Shown in pieces: positions 1-6,905 of a DNA stretch of 7,147 nucleotides. Source of the DNA: an uncultured Loktanella sp. (GTDB lineage Bacteria > Pseudomonadota > Alphaproteobacteria > Rhodobacterales > Rhodobacteraceae); NCBI GenBank assembly GCA_913061335.1, contig CAJXTP010000155.1, positions 1 through 7,147 on the forward strand, in the 5' to 3' direction. The notes under the pieces are model-generated. The model was not told the origin of the DNA. It saw only the letters and a program-made list of their open reading frames with translations, and ran no database searches. The number at the start of each line of letters is the position of its first letter. Position 1 is the stretch's first letter. The translations under genes were made by a program, and so were the position numbers.

Positions 1-32
1 CTCGTGGGCTCGGAGATGTGTATAATAGACAG
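1..32 (+). other. Nextera transposase (Tn5) read-2 adapter, sequencing artefact
   Basis: Positions 14-32 match the 19-base Tn5 mosaic end AGATGTGTATAAGAGACAG except for one base (T instead of G at 26). Positions 1-13 (CTCGTGGGCTCGG) match the rest of the Nextera i7-side transposon adapter, lacking only its first two bases. This is library-preparation sequence that was not trimmed before assembly, not genomic DNA. Genomic sequence should start at 33. The identity comes from well-known adapter sequence, recalled rather than searched. Confidence 0.96.
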
Positions 33-33
33 G

Positions 34-1182
34 TTGCACTGTGTCGCCGAACTCAACGGTTCCCTCGTCGGGTTGGTTCTGACCTGTCAGCATGGAAAAC
101 AGCGTTGATTTACCGGCGCCATTGGGACCAATGACACCAACAATGCCGCCTGGTGGTAGGTCAAATGACAGCCCCTCGACCAGCAATTTATCGCCCATGG
201 CCTTTTTCAGGTCAGTGACCTCGATCACCTTGGAGCCCAAGCGCGGCCCATTGGGGATGATGATCTGGGCACGGCCCATCTTTTCGCGTTCAGATTGGTT
301 GGCCAAATCGTTGTAGGCGCTGATCCGCGCTTTTGATTTTGCTTGGCGCGCTTTTGCACCTTGGCGCATCCATTCAAGTTCACGTTCCAAGGTGCGCTGC
401 TTGGATTTGTCGTCTTTGGATTCGCGCTCAAGACGTTTTGCCTTGGCCTCGAGCCAGCTAGAATAGTTGCCTTCGTGTGGAATGCCCGCGCCGCGGTCCA
501 GTTCGAGAATCCAACCTGTGATCGCATCAAGGAAATAGCGATCGTGTGTAACGATCAAAATTGTCCCTTTGTAATCAACAAGGTGTTGTTGCAACCAAGC
601 GATTGTTTCGGCGTCTAGGTGGTTGGTCGGCTCGTCAAGAAGCAGCATGTCAGGGGCTTCGAGCAAGAGTTTGCACAGCGCCACACGGCGTTGTTCACCA
701 CCCGAAAGCGACGCGACATTTGCGTCGTCATGAGGGCAGCGGAGGGCTTCCATGCTGACGTCGATCTGGCTGTCCAAATCCCAAAGGTTGGCCGCATCAA
801 TTTCGTCTTGCAGTTGGGCCATCTCATCAGCGGTTTCGTCAGAATAGTTCATCGCAAGCTCGTTATAACGATCCAACACGGCCTTTTTATCAGCGACGCC
901 GAGCATCACGTTTTCCCGGACCGTAAGGTTTTCGTCCAGCTTTGGCTCTTGCGGAAGGTATCCGACGCGCGCGCCTTCGGCGGCCCATGCTTCGCCAACA
1001 AAGTCTTTGTCTTGACCTGCCATGATCCGCATCAGGGTGGATTTACCCGTCCCGTTGACGCCAACAACGCCGATTTTAACGCCGGGCAAGAAGTTCAATC
1101 TGATCTTTTCAAAGACCTTTTTGCCGCCTGGGTAAGTTTTCGATACGCCGTCCATGAAGTAGACGAATTTATTGCTGGCCAT
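34..1182 (-). CDS. ettA: Energy-dependent translational throttle protein EttA (ABC-F ATPase), 3' end missing
   Basis: ABC-F proteins are soluble twin-ATPase factors. EttA binds the ribosomal E site and gates entry into elongation according to ATP/ADP level. The 383 complete codons present cover about 70% of the usual ~550 residues. The first ABC domain has Walker A GVNGTGKST (41-49), Q-loop Gln78, signature LSGGEQ (159-164), Walker B DMLLLDEP (178-185, catalytic Glu184) and switch THDRYF (His213). Next come the EttA-type stretch GNYSSWLE (238-245) and a charged helical arm (about 245-295, ELEWMRQG) that acts as the P-site tRNA interaction motif. The second ABC domain has Walker A GPNGAGKST (352-360) and is cut at the left contig end, so its signature and Walker B are missing. 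The order and wording of the motifs fit EttA better than Uup or YheS. The ATG at 1182 follows a GGAG at 1196-1193. The reading frame has no break. Confidence 0.95.
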
Positions 1183-1309
1183 TTTGAGGACGCTCCGCTG
1201 GGGATTACGAGTTAGCGTCTAGATAGCGGTCGTTGCGGACGGGGGCAATCGCCGAACGCAAACGGATTGATGCCTGCGTTATGGGGGGGCGCCCATCATA
1301 TATGAATAT

Positions 1310-1339
1310 TTGACACTGTTGGCGCGCAGTGGTTGTTAT
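1310..1339 (+). promoter_or_regulatory. Candidate sigma-70 promoter of the aldo/keto reductase gene
   Basis: A perfect -35 box TTGACA (1310-1315) is followed after 18 bases by TGTTAT (1334-1339), four of six matches to the -10 consensus. Transcription would begin near 1345-1347. That leaves a leader of about 20 bases before the GTG at 1365 and rules out the upstream in-frame GTG at 1329. The -10 box is only fair, so this is an inference from consensus matching. Confidence 0.4.
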
Positions 1340-1352
1340 CCGTAAACGTTTC

Positions 1353-1358
1353 AGGAGA
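1353..1358 (+). promoter_or_regulatory. Ribosome binding site that decides the reductase start
   Basis: AGGAGA lies 6 bases before the GTG at 1365 but directly against the ATG at 1359, with no usable spacer. It therefore supports GTG 1365 over both ATG 1359 and GTG 1329. Confidence 0.6.
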
Positions 1359-1364
1359 ATGCAA

Positions 1365-2396
1365 GTGTATCAACCAGCTGCAAACCGATATAATCAAATG
1401 GTGTACCGCAGGTGCGGTAAGTCGGGTGTGAAACTGCCTGCGGTGTCGTTGGGGCTTTGGCATAACTTTGGCCACGATACGCCGCATGAAACCAAGGTGG
1501 ATATATGCCGGACGGCATTTGATCATGGCATCACGCATTTTGATTTGGCCAACAATTATGGGCCACCTCCGGGGGCTGCTGAGCACGCGTTCGGGTCTAT
1601 TTTGGCCGATGATTTTAAGGCGCACCGCGACGAACTGATAATCAGTTCCAAGGCAGGCTATGAGATGTGGGATGGTCCCTACGGTGAATGGGGCAGTCGT
1701 AAATCGCTAATTTCGTCTTGTGATCAATCACTCAAGCGGATGGGGCTTGATTACGTTGATATCTTTTATTCCCACAGGTTTGACCCCGATACCCCGCTTG
1801 AGGAAACGATGGGCGCGCTTGATTATATCGTGCGATCTGGTCGCGCGCTTTATGCTGGAATTTCGTCTTATAACACGGAACGGACCCGCGAAGCTGTGGC
1901 TATTCTCAAGGACCTCGGAACACCCTGCCTGATCCACCAACCTAGCTATAATATGCTGAACCGCTGGGTCGAACGCGACGGGCTAAAGGACACATTGCAG
2001 GACCTTGGTGTCGGATCGATTGCATTTACGCCGTTGGCGCAGGGTATGCTGACAAAGAAATACTTGGGCGGTATTCCCGAGGGAAGCCGCGCGTCGCAGG
2101 AAAAGTCGTTGTTTCCGTCCATGCTGACTGACAATGCGGTTGAGAACATCAAAAAGCTAAACGAGATCGCAATTGGCCGTGACCAGACGTTGGCGCAGAT
2201 GGCGATTGCTTGGGTACTGCGGGATGGCGGCATCACGACGGCGTTGATTGGTGCGTCAAAAGCGTCGCAAGTTATCGATTGCGTTGGCGCTGTGAACAAT
2301 CTTGAATTTTCAGCCGACGAGTTGGCACTGATTGACAAATATGCAGATGAGGAGCAGATCAACCTTTGGGCTGCATCGGCTGAACAGGACGCTTGA
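1365..2396 (+). CDS. gpr: Aldo/keto reductase of the YghZ/Gpr type (L-glyceraldehyde 3-phosphate reductase)
   Basis: This is a cytosolic NADPH-dependent aldo/keto reductase with a TIM-barrel fold. The E. coli relative YghZ/Gpr reduces L-glyceraldehyde 3-phosphate and methylglyoxal, so a carbonyl-detoxifying role is likely. The family match is strong: RRCGKSGVKLPAVSLGLWHN (15-34), FDLANNYGPPPG (59-70), IFYSHR (133-138), LIHQPSYNMLNRW, FTPLAQGMLT and LIGASKASQ. The catalytic tetrad is Asp60, Tyr65, Lys96 and His137. From GTG 1365 the protein has 343 residues, close to the family's ~345. A well-spaced AGGAGA and the family-like start MYQPAANRY support this start, although ATG 1359 and GTG 1329 are also in frame. 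It ends in tandem stops, TGA then TAG. It is divergent from ettA, stands apart from nadD, and no neighbour gives a pathway. The family is certain, the substrate is inferred. Confidence 0.92.
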   Translation: MYQPAANRYNQMVYRRCGKSGVKLPAVSLGLWHNFGHDTPHETKVDICRTAFDHGITHFDLANNYGPPPGAAEHAFGSILADDFKAHRDELIISSKAGYEMWDGPYGEWGSRKSLISSCDQSLKRMGLDYVDIFYSHRFDPDTPLEETMGALDYIVRSGRALYAGISSYNTERTREAVAILKDLGTPCLIHQPSYNMLNRWVERDGLKDTLQDLGVGSIAFTPLAQGMLTKKYLGGIPEGSRASQEKSLFPSMLTDNAVENIKKLNEIAIGRDQTLAQMAIAWVLRDGGITTALIGASKASQVIDCVGAVNNLEFSADELALIDKYADEEQINLWAASAEQDA

Positions 2397-2456
2397 TAGC
2401 GAATTCCATTCAGGCAGCCGGAGGTAACCGATTTTGCATTTGAGGGGTGAGCAATG

Positions 2457-2495
2457 GGGCCCCGCAGTTCAGTGGCACTGCATAGCCCTTTGCGT
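2457..2495 (+). terminator. Candidate terminator after the aldo/keto reductase gene
   Basis: GCAGT (2464-2468) pairs with ACTGC (2477-2481) across an 8-base loop. Outside it, GGGC (2457-2460) pairs with GCCC (2485-2488) across a 3-by-3 internal loop. TTTGCGT follows directly, a weak T-rich tail. The position, 60 bases after the reductase stop and before nadD, suits a terminator, but the broken stem and interrupted T tract make it uncertain. Confidence 0.35.
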
Positions 2496-2533
2496 TTAGG
2501 TGTTAAGTTGCTAACCAAAGACAGGTTTAATAC

Positions 2534-2540
2534 AAGGCGG
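2534..2540 (+). promoter_or_regulatory. Ribosome binding site of nadD
   Basis: AAGGCGG lies 5 bases before the ATG at 2546. It overlaps the alternative GTG at 2540, which argues for ATG 2546 as the real start. Confidence 0.5.
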
Positions 2541-2545
2541 TGGCG

Positions 2546-3142
2546 ATGCAAGGCGATCCGATCGCAAAATCAGGTCAGGTTGTAGGGCTTTTGGGCGGGT
2601 CGTTTAATCCGGCCCATGATGGACATGTGCATATCACCAAAACAGCGCTCAAGCGATTTGGATTGGACCGTGTTTGGTGGCTGGTCAGCCCCGGTAACCC
2701 GCTAAAACCCAAAGGTCCCGCACCGATGGCAGACCGGATGGCTCAAGCGACCCGTGTGATGGATCATCCGAAAGTGGAGATTACTGATATCGAATGCCGG
2801 TTGGGAACTAGATTTACCGCCCAAACGATTGCCGGATTGCAAAACCGTTACCCTGGGGTCCGGTTCGTTTGGCTGATGGGGGCCGATAATCTGGCGCAGT
2901 TCCACCGATGGCAAGACTGGCAATGGATCATGGAAAGCGTGCCTGTCGGCGTCATTGCTCGCCCTGGAGATAGAGTTTCAGCCCGCCTATCCAAGGCTGC
3001 AACTATATATCGGGGCGCAATGTTGCCTGCGCGCGCATCTTCGTCTCTTGCGAGCGGCCGCGCGCCGCGCTGGTGTTTCATCAATTTGCCGATGTCGGAT
3101 CAATCTTCGACGGCAATTCGCCAACGGGGCGGTTGGGCTTAA
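2546..3142 (+). CDS. nadD: Nicotinate-nucleotide adenylyltransferase NadD
   Basis: NadD transfers AMP from ATP to nicotinate mononucleotide, giving deamido-NAD, the penultimate step of NAD synthesis in the cytosol. The 198-residue protein has the normal family length. The nucleotidyltransferase motif GGSFNPAHDGH (17-27) carries the HxGH signature at His24, Gly26 and His27. Further family marks are WWLVSPGNPLK (44-54), MGADNLAQFHRW (111-122) and the C-terminal SSTAIR (187-192) that contacts ATP phosphates. The ATG at 2546 is chosen for its AAGGCGG site; the GTG at 2540 would add only two residues. The stop lies 37 bases before the dacB ATG with no clear terminator between, so the two are probably cotranscribed. 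The usual companion rsfS is not adjacent here. NadD is normally essential. Confidence 0.95.
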   Translation: MQGDPIAKSGQVVGLLGGSFNPAHDGHVHITKTALKRFGLDRVWWLVSPGNPLKPKGPAPMADRMAQATRVMDHPKVEITDIECRLGTRFTAQTIAGLQNRYPGVRFVWLMGADNLAQFHRWQDWQWIMESVPVGVIARPGDRVSARLSKAATIYRGAMLPARASSSLASGRAPRWCFINLPMSDQSSTAIRQRGGWA

Positions 3143-3179
3143 GCGTTGCGCGCGCCAACTGCACCGTTAAGATGTGTTA

Positions 3180-4673
3180 ATGATGCCTAATTATTCCAGA
3201 CGGGCCGTTATTGCCGCACTCCTTGGGTCTGTTGCGACTCGCGCGCTTTCGGACGCACCTTTGATGTCGTTGCGCCCGATGAGCCGCCCCCTAAAGGTTG
3301 GGGCGATTACGCCGGAAATGCGGATTCCTTTGACAGATGTAATTCGAGCGTCGGGCGTGACAGGGCGGGTTGGTGTCGTCTTGGCTGATGCTGCGACCGG
3401 GGAGATCATTGACAGTAGTGACGGCAATGAACCGCTGCCGCCTGCAAGCGTCACCAAGGTGATAACGGCGCTTTATGCTCTAGAATCCTTGGGGCCAGGT
3501 TTTCAGTTTGAGACGCGTGTTTTTGCTGATGGGCAGATCATAGATGGTATTTTGAATGGTAACTTGATTCTTTCTGGTGGCGGGAATCCTAATTTGGTTA
3601 CGGATGATTTGGCCAATTTGGCCGCAGATCTGAAGGACAGTGGCCTGACTAAGGTGCTGGGCAAGTTTTACGTCTATGATGGTGCGCTTCCCAATCTTGA
3701 CGAGATTGATGAAAGCCAATTGGACCAATCGGGATATAACCCTGCGATCACTGGGCTCAACCTAAATTTCAACCGTGTGCATTTCGAATGGAAGCGGGTG
3801 GGCGGGGCGTACACCGTCATGTTGGATGCCAGAAGCGAAAATTTTCGACCAGCGGTGACTGTCGCCAAAATGCGTATCGTCGACCGTTCGGTGCCAGTCT
3901 ATTCCTACCGTGACGGCGGAGGGATGGATGAATGGACCGTTGCACGTGGTGCGCTGGGCAGTGGCGGGTCGCGCTGGTTGCCTGTCAGATACCCCGCGCT
4001 TTATGCTGGTGAGGTCTTTGCAAGTTTTGCACGTGGGCAAGGCATTGTTTTGACACCTGTGTCTGAGACCGCGCTGGCACCGCAAGGCGAAGCGATTACG
4101 ACGCACAAAAGTGTGCCGCTGCGCCGAATGATGCAGGATATGTTACGGTTTTCCACAAATATCACAGCCGAAGCTACTGGTATGGCTGCGACCAAAGAGC
4201 GAGCGGGCCAAATGCGAGGGCTGCGAACGTCAGCACTAGGCATGAGCAGGTGGGCGACGGAACGCGCAGGTATTACCCCATCATTTGCTGACCATTCAGG
4301 CCTTGGTGAAGCGTCGCGTTTGTCTGCGATGGATATGGTCACATTGTTGAACGCGGATGGCGTGGATGCGGTTCTAAACCCGATTCTGAAGGCGATCCCT
4401 TTGCGTGATGACGAAAGGCGTGTGATGACCGACCATCCGGCACTAGTGGTAGCCAAGACGGGGACGCTGAATTTCGTGTCCGCGCTTGCGGGTTATATCC
4501 GTACAGCGAGCGGCCGCAAATTAACATTTGCAATTTTTGCGGCTGATCTAGAGGCCCGCGAAGTCGGTAAGGTGTTAAATGAGGAACGGCCCGCTGGGTC
4601 GATCACGTTCAACACGAACGCCAAAAAGTTGCAGAATAAGTTGCTGCTGCGCTGGGCCGCACTGAACAACTAG
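3180..4673 (+). CDS. dacB: D-alanyl-D-alanine carboxypeptidase/endopeptidase DacB (PBP4, peptidase family S13)
   Basis: PBP4-type enzymes act in the periplasm, removing terminal D-alanine from peptidoglycan stems and cutting peptide cross-links. All three penicillin-binding motifs are present: SVTK (90-93, nucleophile Ser90, Lys93), STN (325-327) and KTG (426-428). The roughly 230-residue gap between the first two is the accessory insertion typical of PBP4. The S13-like stretches LILSGGGNPNL and LNLNFNRVHF also fit. The N-terminus (SRR at 6-8, a hydrophobic stretch to about 23, ALS then DA) is a short export signal with twin arginines, perhaps Tat-dependent, cleaved near residue 24. The protein has 497 residues. 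The start is uncertain: GTG 3174, ATG 3180 and ATG 3183 are in frame and none has a strong ribosome binding site, which suggests translation linked to nadD. The gene converges on the TerB gene with 12 bases between stops. Confidence 0.94.
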   Translation: MMPNYSRRAVIAALLGSVATRALSDAPLMSLRPMSRPLKVGAITPEMRIPLTDVIRASGVTGRVGVVLADAATGEIIDSSDGNEPLPPASVTKVITALYALESLGPGFQFETRVFADGQIIDGILNGNLILSGGGNPNLVTDDLANLAADLKDSGLTKVLGKFYVYDGALPNLDEIDESQLDQSGYNPAITGLNLNFNRVHFEWKRVGGAYTVMLDARSENFRPAVTVAKMRIVDRSVPVYSYRDGGGMDEWTVARGALGSGGSRWLPVRYPALYAGEVFASFARGQGIVLTPVSETALAPQGEAITTHKSVPLRRMMQDMLRFSTNITAEATGMAATKERAGQMRGLRTSALGMSRWATERAGITPSFADHSGLGEASRLSAMDMVTLLNADGVDAVLNPILKAIPLRDDERRVMTDHPALVVAKTGTLNFVSALAGYIRTASGRKLTFAIFAADLEAREVGKVLNEERPAGSITFNTNAKKLQNKLLLRWAALNN

Positions 4674-4685
4674 TGGGTTGAACGA

Positions 4686-5105
4686 TTAAAGGGTCATATG
4701 TCGCGCACGTGACCCACGCTCAATTGCCGCGGCGTGCAGGCGGTCAATTTCAAGTTCGTAGCGAATCTCTTCGAGCATGCGGGCCTCTGCATTGTCAATT
4801 TCACCATCGGCTGCGGCCACGTCACATGACAATGCATACGCAGTCTCGAATAGTTTTTCGGGCAGCGCGTCACGGATCAGGCCAAATAGCGCCTCGAGCC
4901 CGTCTTCTTGTTCTAATAGCTCGAACACCATTTTAGACACGCGCGGCAGCCGCTCTGCGTCGTAGTTCGCAAAAACTGGAAGATTATTGATCGCATTGGA
5001 CATTTTCACCAATTCGGCGGTGCGAATGGTTTCGTCACTGGCGGAAACGGCAACCATTAGTGCGGCTAGCGCGTCTTGGGCTGTCAGTGGTGCATCAGGT
5101 GTCAT
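4686..5105 (-). CDS. Small TerB-family (tellurite resistance TerB-like) protein
   Basis: This 139-residue, acidic, all-helical and apparently cytosolic protein has no signal or membrane segment. It resembles the TerB-like proteins common in Rhodobacterales. The TerB fold has two similar helical halves with conserved acidic residues. Here V20-SAS-D24-ETIRTA-E31 and V96-AAA-D100-GEIDNA-E107 share the pattern V-x-A-x-D-x-x-I-x-x-A-E, which I read as the duplicated acidic motif. The C-terminal part (LEEIRYELEIDRLHAAAIERG) is amphipathic helix. The ATG at 5105 is chosen because AAAAGGA sits 7 bases upstream; an open frame upstream to 5165 lacks that support. Despite the family name there is no terACDEZ operon around it, so tellurite resistance should not be assumed. 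The function is unknown. The gene is divergent from lysS and may share its promoter region. Confidence 0.85.
   Translation of the reverse strand: MTPDAPLTAQDALAALMVAVSASDETIRTAELVKMSNAINNLPVFANYDAERLPRVSKMVFELLEQEDGLEALFGLIRDALPEKLFETAYALSCDVAAADGEIDNAEARMLEEIRYELEIDRLHAAAIERGSRARHMTL
4687..4715 (-). terminator. Possible terminator overlapping the end of the TerB gene
   Basis: On the minus strand GGGTCA (4715-4710) pairs with TGACCC (4696-4691) across a 13-base loop, and TTTAA follows at once, with the TAA being the stop codon. The stem is therefore made from the last codons of the gene. The T tract is only three bases and the loop is large, so the evidence is weak. The inverted repeat could also slow transcripts arriving from dacB. 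Confidence 0.3.
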
Positions 5106-5112
5106 ATCCGCG

Positions 5113-5119
5113 TCCTTTT
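5113..5119 (-). promoter_or_regulatory. Ribosome binding site of the TerB-family gene
   Basis: AAAAGGA on the minus strand lies 7 bases before the ATG at 5105. It fixes that start over longer in-frame versions reaching to 5165. Confidence 0.65.
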
Positions 5120-5142
5120 CATGTGTTACCCCTACCGATTTA

Positions 5143-5171
5143 TTGACGCCTTGCCCTGTGCGCAATAGGGA
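5143..5171 (+). promoter_or_regulatory. Weak candidate promoter of lysS
   Basis: TTGACG (5143-5148) matches five of six -35 bases. After 17 bases the -10 position reads TAGGGA, a poor match. If used, transcription would begin near 5178, giving a leader of about 45 bases to the ATG at 5224 and almost none to the ATG at 5179. Confidence 0.25.
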
Positions 5172-5223
5172 GAGCGCGATGGGGCATCATTGGGACGCCC
5201 ATTCAACCACTTTGAGAGATATC

Positions 5224-6789
5224 ATGACCAATTTGCGTGACGCTGCGATGAATTCCAAGGCTTGGCCCTTTGAAGAAGCACGCCGTCTGCTTAAACGGTA
5301 TGAAAAGAAGGCCCCTGAGAAGGGGTATGTGTTGTTCGAGACAGGTTACGGGCCATCTGGCTTGCCTCATATCGGCACATTTGGTGAAGTTAGCCGCACC
5401 ACAATGGTCCGTCGCGCGTTCGAAATTATTTCAGATATTCCAACAAAATTGGTGTGTTTTTCGGATGACATGGACGGCATGCGCAAAATTCCGGGCAATG
5501 TACCGGACCCGAAAGCGCTTGAGATCTATATGCAGCAACCGCTGACGGCTGTGCCTGATCCGTTTGGCACGCACGACAGCTTTGGCGCGCATATGAATGC
5601 CAAGCTGAACAGCTTCTTGGATACCTTCGGCTTTGAATATGAATTCATCAGTGCCACTGATTATTATAAGTCGGGCAAGATGGATGACATTCTGCTGCGG
5701 GCTGCGGAAAAATACGATGATGTTATGGCGATTATGCTGAAGTCATTGCGTGACGAACGTGCCGCGACTTATTCTATCTTTTTACCGCTGAGCCCGACTA
5801 CGGGTCAGGTGCTTTATGTGCCGATGAAGAATGTCACCCGCGACGGTATGATTACGTTTGACGATGTGGATGGCACCGAAGTGACCATGCCTGTGACAGG
5901 TGGCAATTGTAAATTGCAATGGAAGCCGGATTTTGGTGCGCGCTGGGCCGCCCTTGGCGTTGATTTTGAAATGTACGGCAAGGACCATGCGACCAATACG
6001 GCGATCTATGACGGTATCTGCCGAGTATTGGGTGGCAAAGCGCCAGAGCATTTCACGTACGAGCTGTTTTTAGATGCTGAGGGCCACAAGATTTCAAAGA
6101 CGTCAGGCAATGGTCTGACGATTGACGAATGGCTGACATATGCGTCTACGGAATCCCTGTCGTATTTCATGTACCTCAAGCCCAAGACGGCCAAGCGCAT
6201 GCATTTTGACGTGATTCCAAAGGCTGTGGACGAATATCACCAGCAGTTGCGCGCCTATGCGACCCAAGATGATGCGGGCAAGTTGAACAATCCGGTGTTC
6301 CACATTCACGGGCACAACGTGCCTGCGTCCGATATGGTTGTGCCGTTCGCGATGTTGTTGAACCTCGCGTCTGTATCTGGGGCCGAGGATAAGGACACCC
6401 TTTGGGGCTTTATCAAGCGGTACGCGCCCGAGGCATCCGCGGCGACTAATCCACAGATGGATCAGGCGGCAGGGTTTGCCGTGCGGTATTACAACGACTT
6501 CGTGAAACCGACCAAGGTATTCCGTGCGCCAACAGATCAGGAACGTGCAGCGATTGAAGACCTCGTTGCGCGCCTTAAAGCATGGGACGGCGGATTGGAC
6601 GCTGAAGAATTGCAGTCGATGGTGTTTGCCGTTGGCAAAGCGCATGAGTTTGACCCGCTGCGCAACTGGTTTACGGCGCTTTACGAAGTATTGCTTGGTG
6701 CATCGCAGGGGCCGCGTTTTGGTGGGTTTATTGCGCTTTACGGTGTGAATGAAACCATTGCGATGATTGAGGGGCAATTGACCGCCTGA
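5224..6789 (+). CDS. lysS: Lysyl-tRNA synthetase, class I
   Basis: This cytosolic enzyme attaches lysine to tRNA-Lys using ATP. It belongs to the class I (archaeal-type, LysK-like) form that most alphaproteobacteria use in place of the class II LysRS of other bacteria. The Rossmann catalytic domain shows the HIGH-type motif HIGT (49-52, in GYGPSGLPHIGTFGE) and the KMSKS-type motif KISKT (289-293, followed by SGNGLTIDEWL). Other marks are CFSDDMDGMRKIPGNVP, LQWKPDFGARWAALGVDFEMYGKDH and the helical C-terminal half that recognises the anticodon. From ATG 5224 the length is 521 residues, near the family's usual size, and the N-terminus MTNLRDAAMNSKAWPFEEA looks family-like. ATG 5179 (536 residues) has a better ribosome binding site, GGGAG at 5168-5172, and cannot be excluded. 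The gene is complete, divergent from the TerB gene, and appears to be transcribed alone. Confidence 0.96.
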   Translation: MTNLRDAAMNSKAWPFEEARRLLKRYEKKAPEKGYVLFETGYGPSGLPHIGTFGEVSRTTMVRRAFEIISDIPTKLVCFSDDMDGMRKIPGNVPDPKALEIYMQQPLTAVPDPFGTHDSFGAHMNAKLNSFLDTFGFEYEFISATDYYKSGKMDDILLRAAEKYDDVMAIMLKSLRDERAATYSIFLPLSPTTGQVLYVPMKNVTRDGMITFDDVDGTEVTMPVTGGNCKLQWKPDFGARWAALGVDFEMYGKDHATNTAIYDGICRVLGGKAPEHFTYELFLDAEGHKISKTSGNGLTIDEWLTYASTESLSYFMYLKPKTAKRMHFDVIPKAVDEYHQQLRAYATQDDAGKLNNPVFHIHGHNVPASDMVVPFAMLLNLASVSGAEDKDTLWGFIKRYAPEASAATNPQMDQAAGFAVRYYNDFVKPTKVFRAPTDQERAAIEDLVARLKAWDGGLDAEELQSMVFAVGKAHEFDPLRNWFTALYEVLLGASQGPRFGGFIALYGVNETIAMIEGQLTA

Positions 6790-6792
6790 CCC

Positions 6793-6807
6793 CCACCGTC
6801 ACGGTGG
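6793..6807 (+). terminator. Hairpin just after lysS, possible terminator
   Basis: CCACCG (6793-6798) and CGGTGG (6802-6807) form a perfect 6-bp GC-rich stem with a 3-base loop, starting 4 bases after the lysS stop. The position is right for a terminator, but there is no T tract downstream (TCCAAGTCC). It may be a Rho-assisted end, an RNA-stabilising hairpin or an imperfect intrinsic terminator. Confidence 0.4.
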
Positions 6808-6891
6808 TCCAAGTCCTCATTTACCCTTGAAGGTTAATTCTTTGTGCGACGCTCCGGCAGATTCCCGGCGCCTCTTTTGCAAAGATTTTCT

Positions 6892-6899
6892 GGAAAGGA
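6892..6899 (+). promoter_or_regulatory. Ribosome binding site of the last gene
   Basis: GGAAAGGA ends 6 bases before the ATG at 6906. This is a good purine-rich site and supports the short open frame that follows as a real gene. Confidence 0.55.
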
Positions 6900-6905
6900 T
6901 TTTTC

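Noticed and set aside
619..1215. 198-codon plus-strand open frame opposite ettA
   Set aside because: It is a shadow of ettA, whose motifs are intact on the minus strand. The shadow product matches no family and has no ribosome binding site.
2470..2480. CAGTG-G-CACTG inverted repeat upstream of nadD as an operator
   Set aside because: It is short, and part of it is better used in the longer candidate terminator stem. No regulator is suggested by the context.
1946..2551. 201-codon minus-strand open frame opposite the reductase gene
   Set aside because: It lies mostly antisense to a complete aldo/keto reductase with all catalytic residues. The composition (Ser- and Cys-rich) is typical of a shadow frame.
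3167..3180. TTAA-N6-TTAA just before dacB, resembling a CtrA binding site
   Set aside because: The CtrA consensus needs 7 bases between the half-sites. Here there are 6, and the second half overlaps the start codon.
4513..4543. 8-bp inverted repeat GCCGCAAA/TTTGCGGC with a 15-base loop
   Set aside because: It lies inside the dacB coding region, between the KTG motif and the C-terminus. Nothing supports a function; it is probably a chance result of codon content.
4686..5105. Tellurite resistance locus
   Set aside because: Only one TerB-like gene is present, with no terA, terC, terD, terE or terZ nearby. The fold name alone does not show the phenotype.
6103..6777. 224-codon minus-strand open frame opposite lysS
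   Set aside because: It is antisense to the well-conserved C-terminal half of the synthetase, with no recognisable motif.
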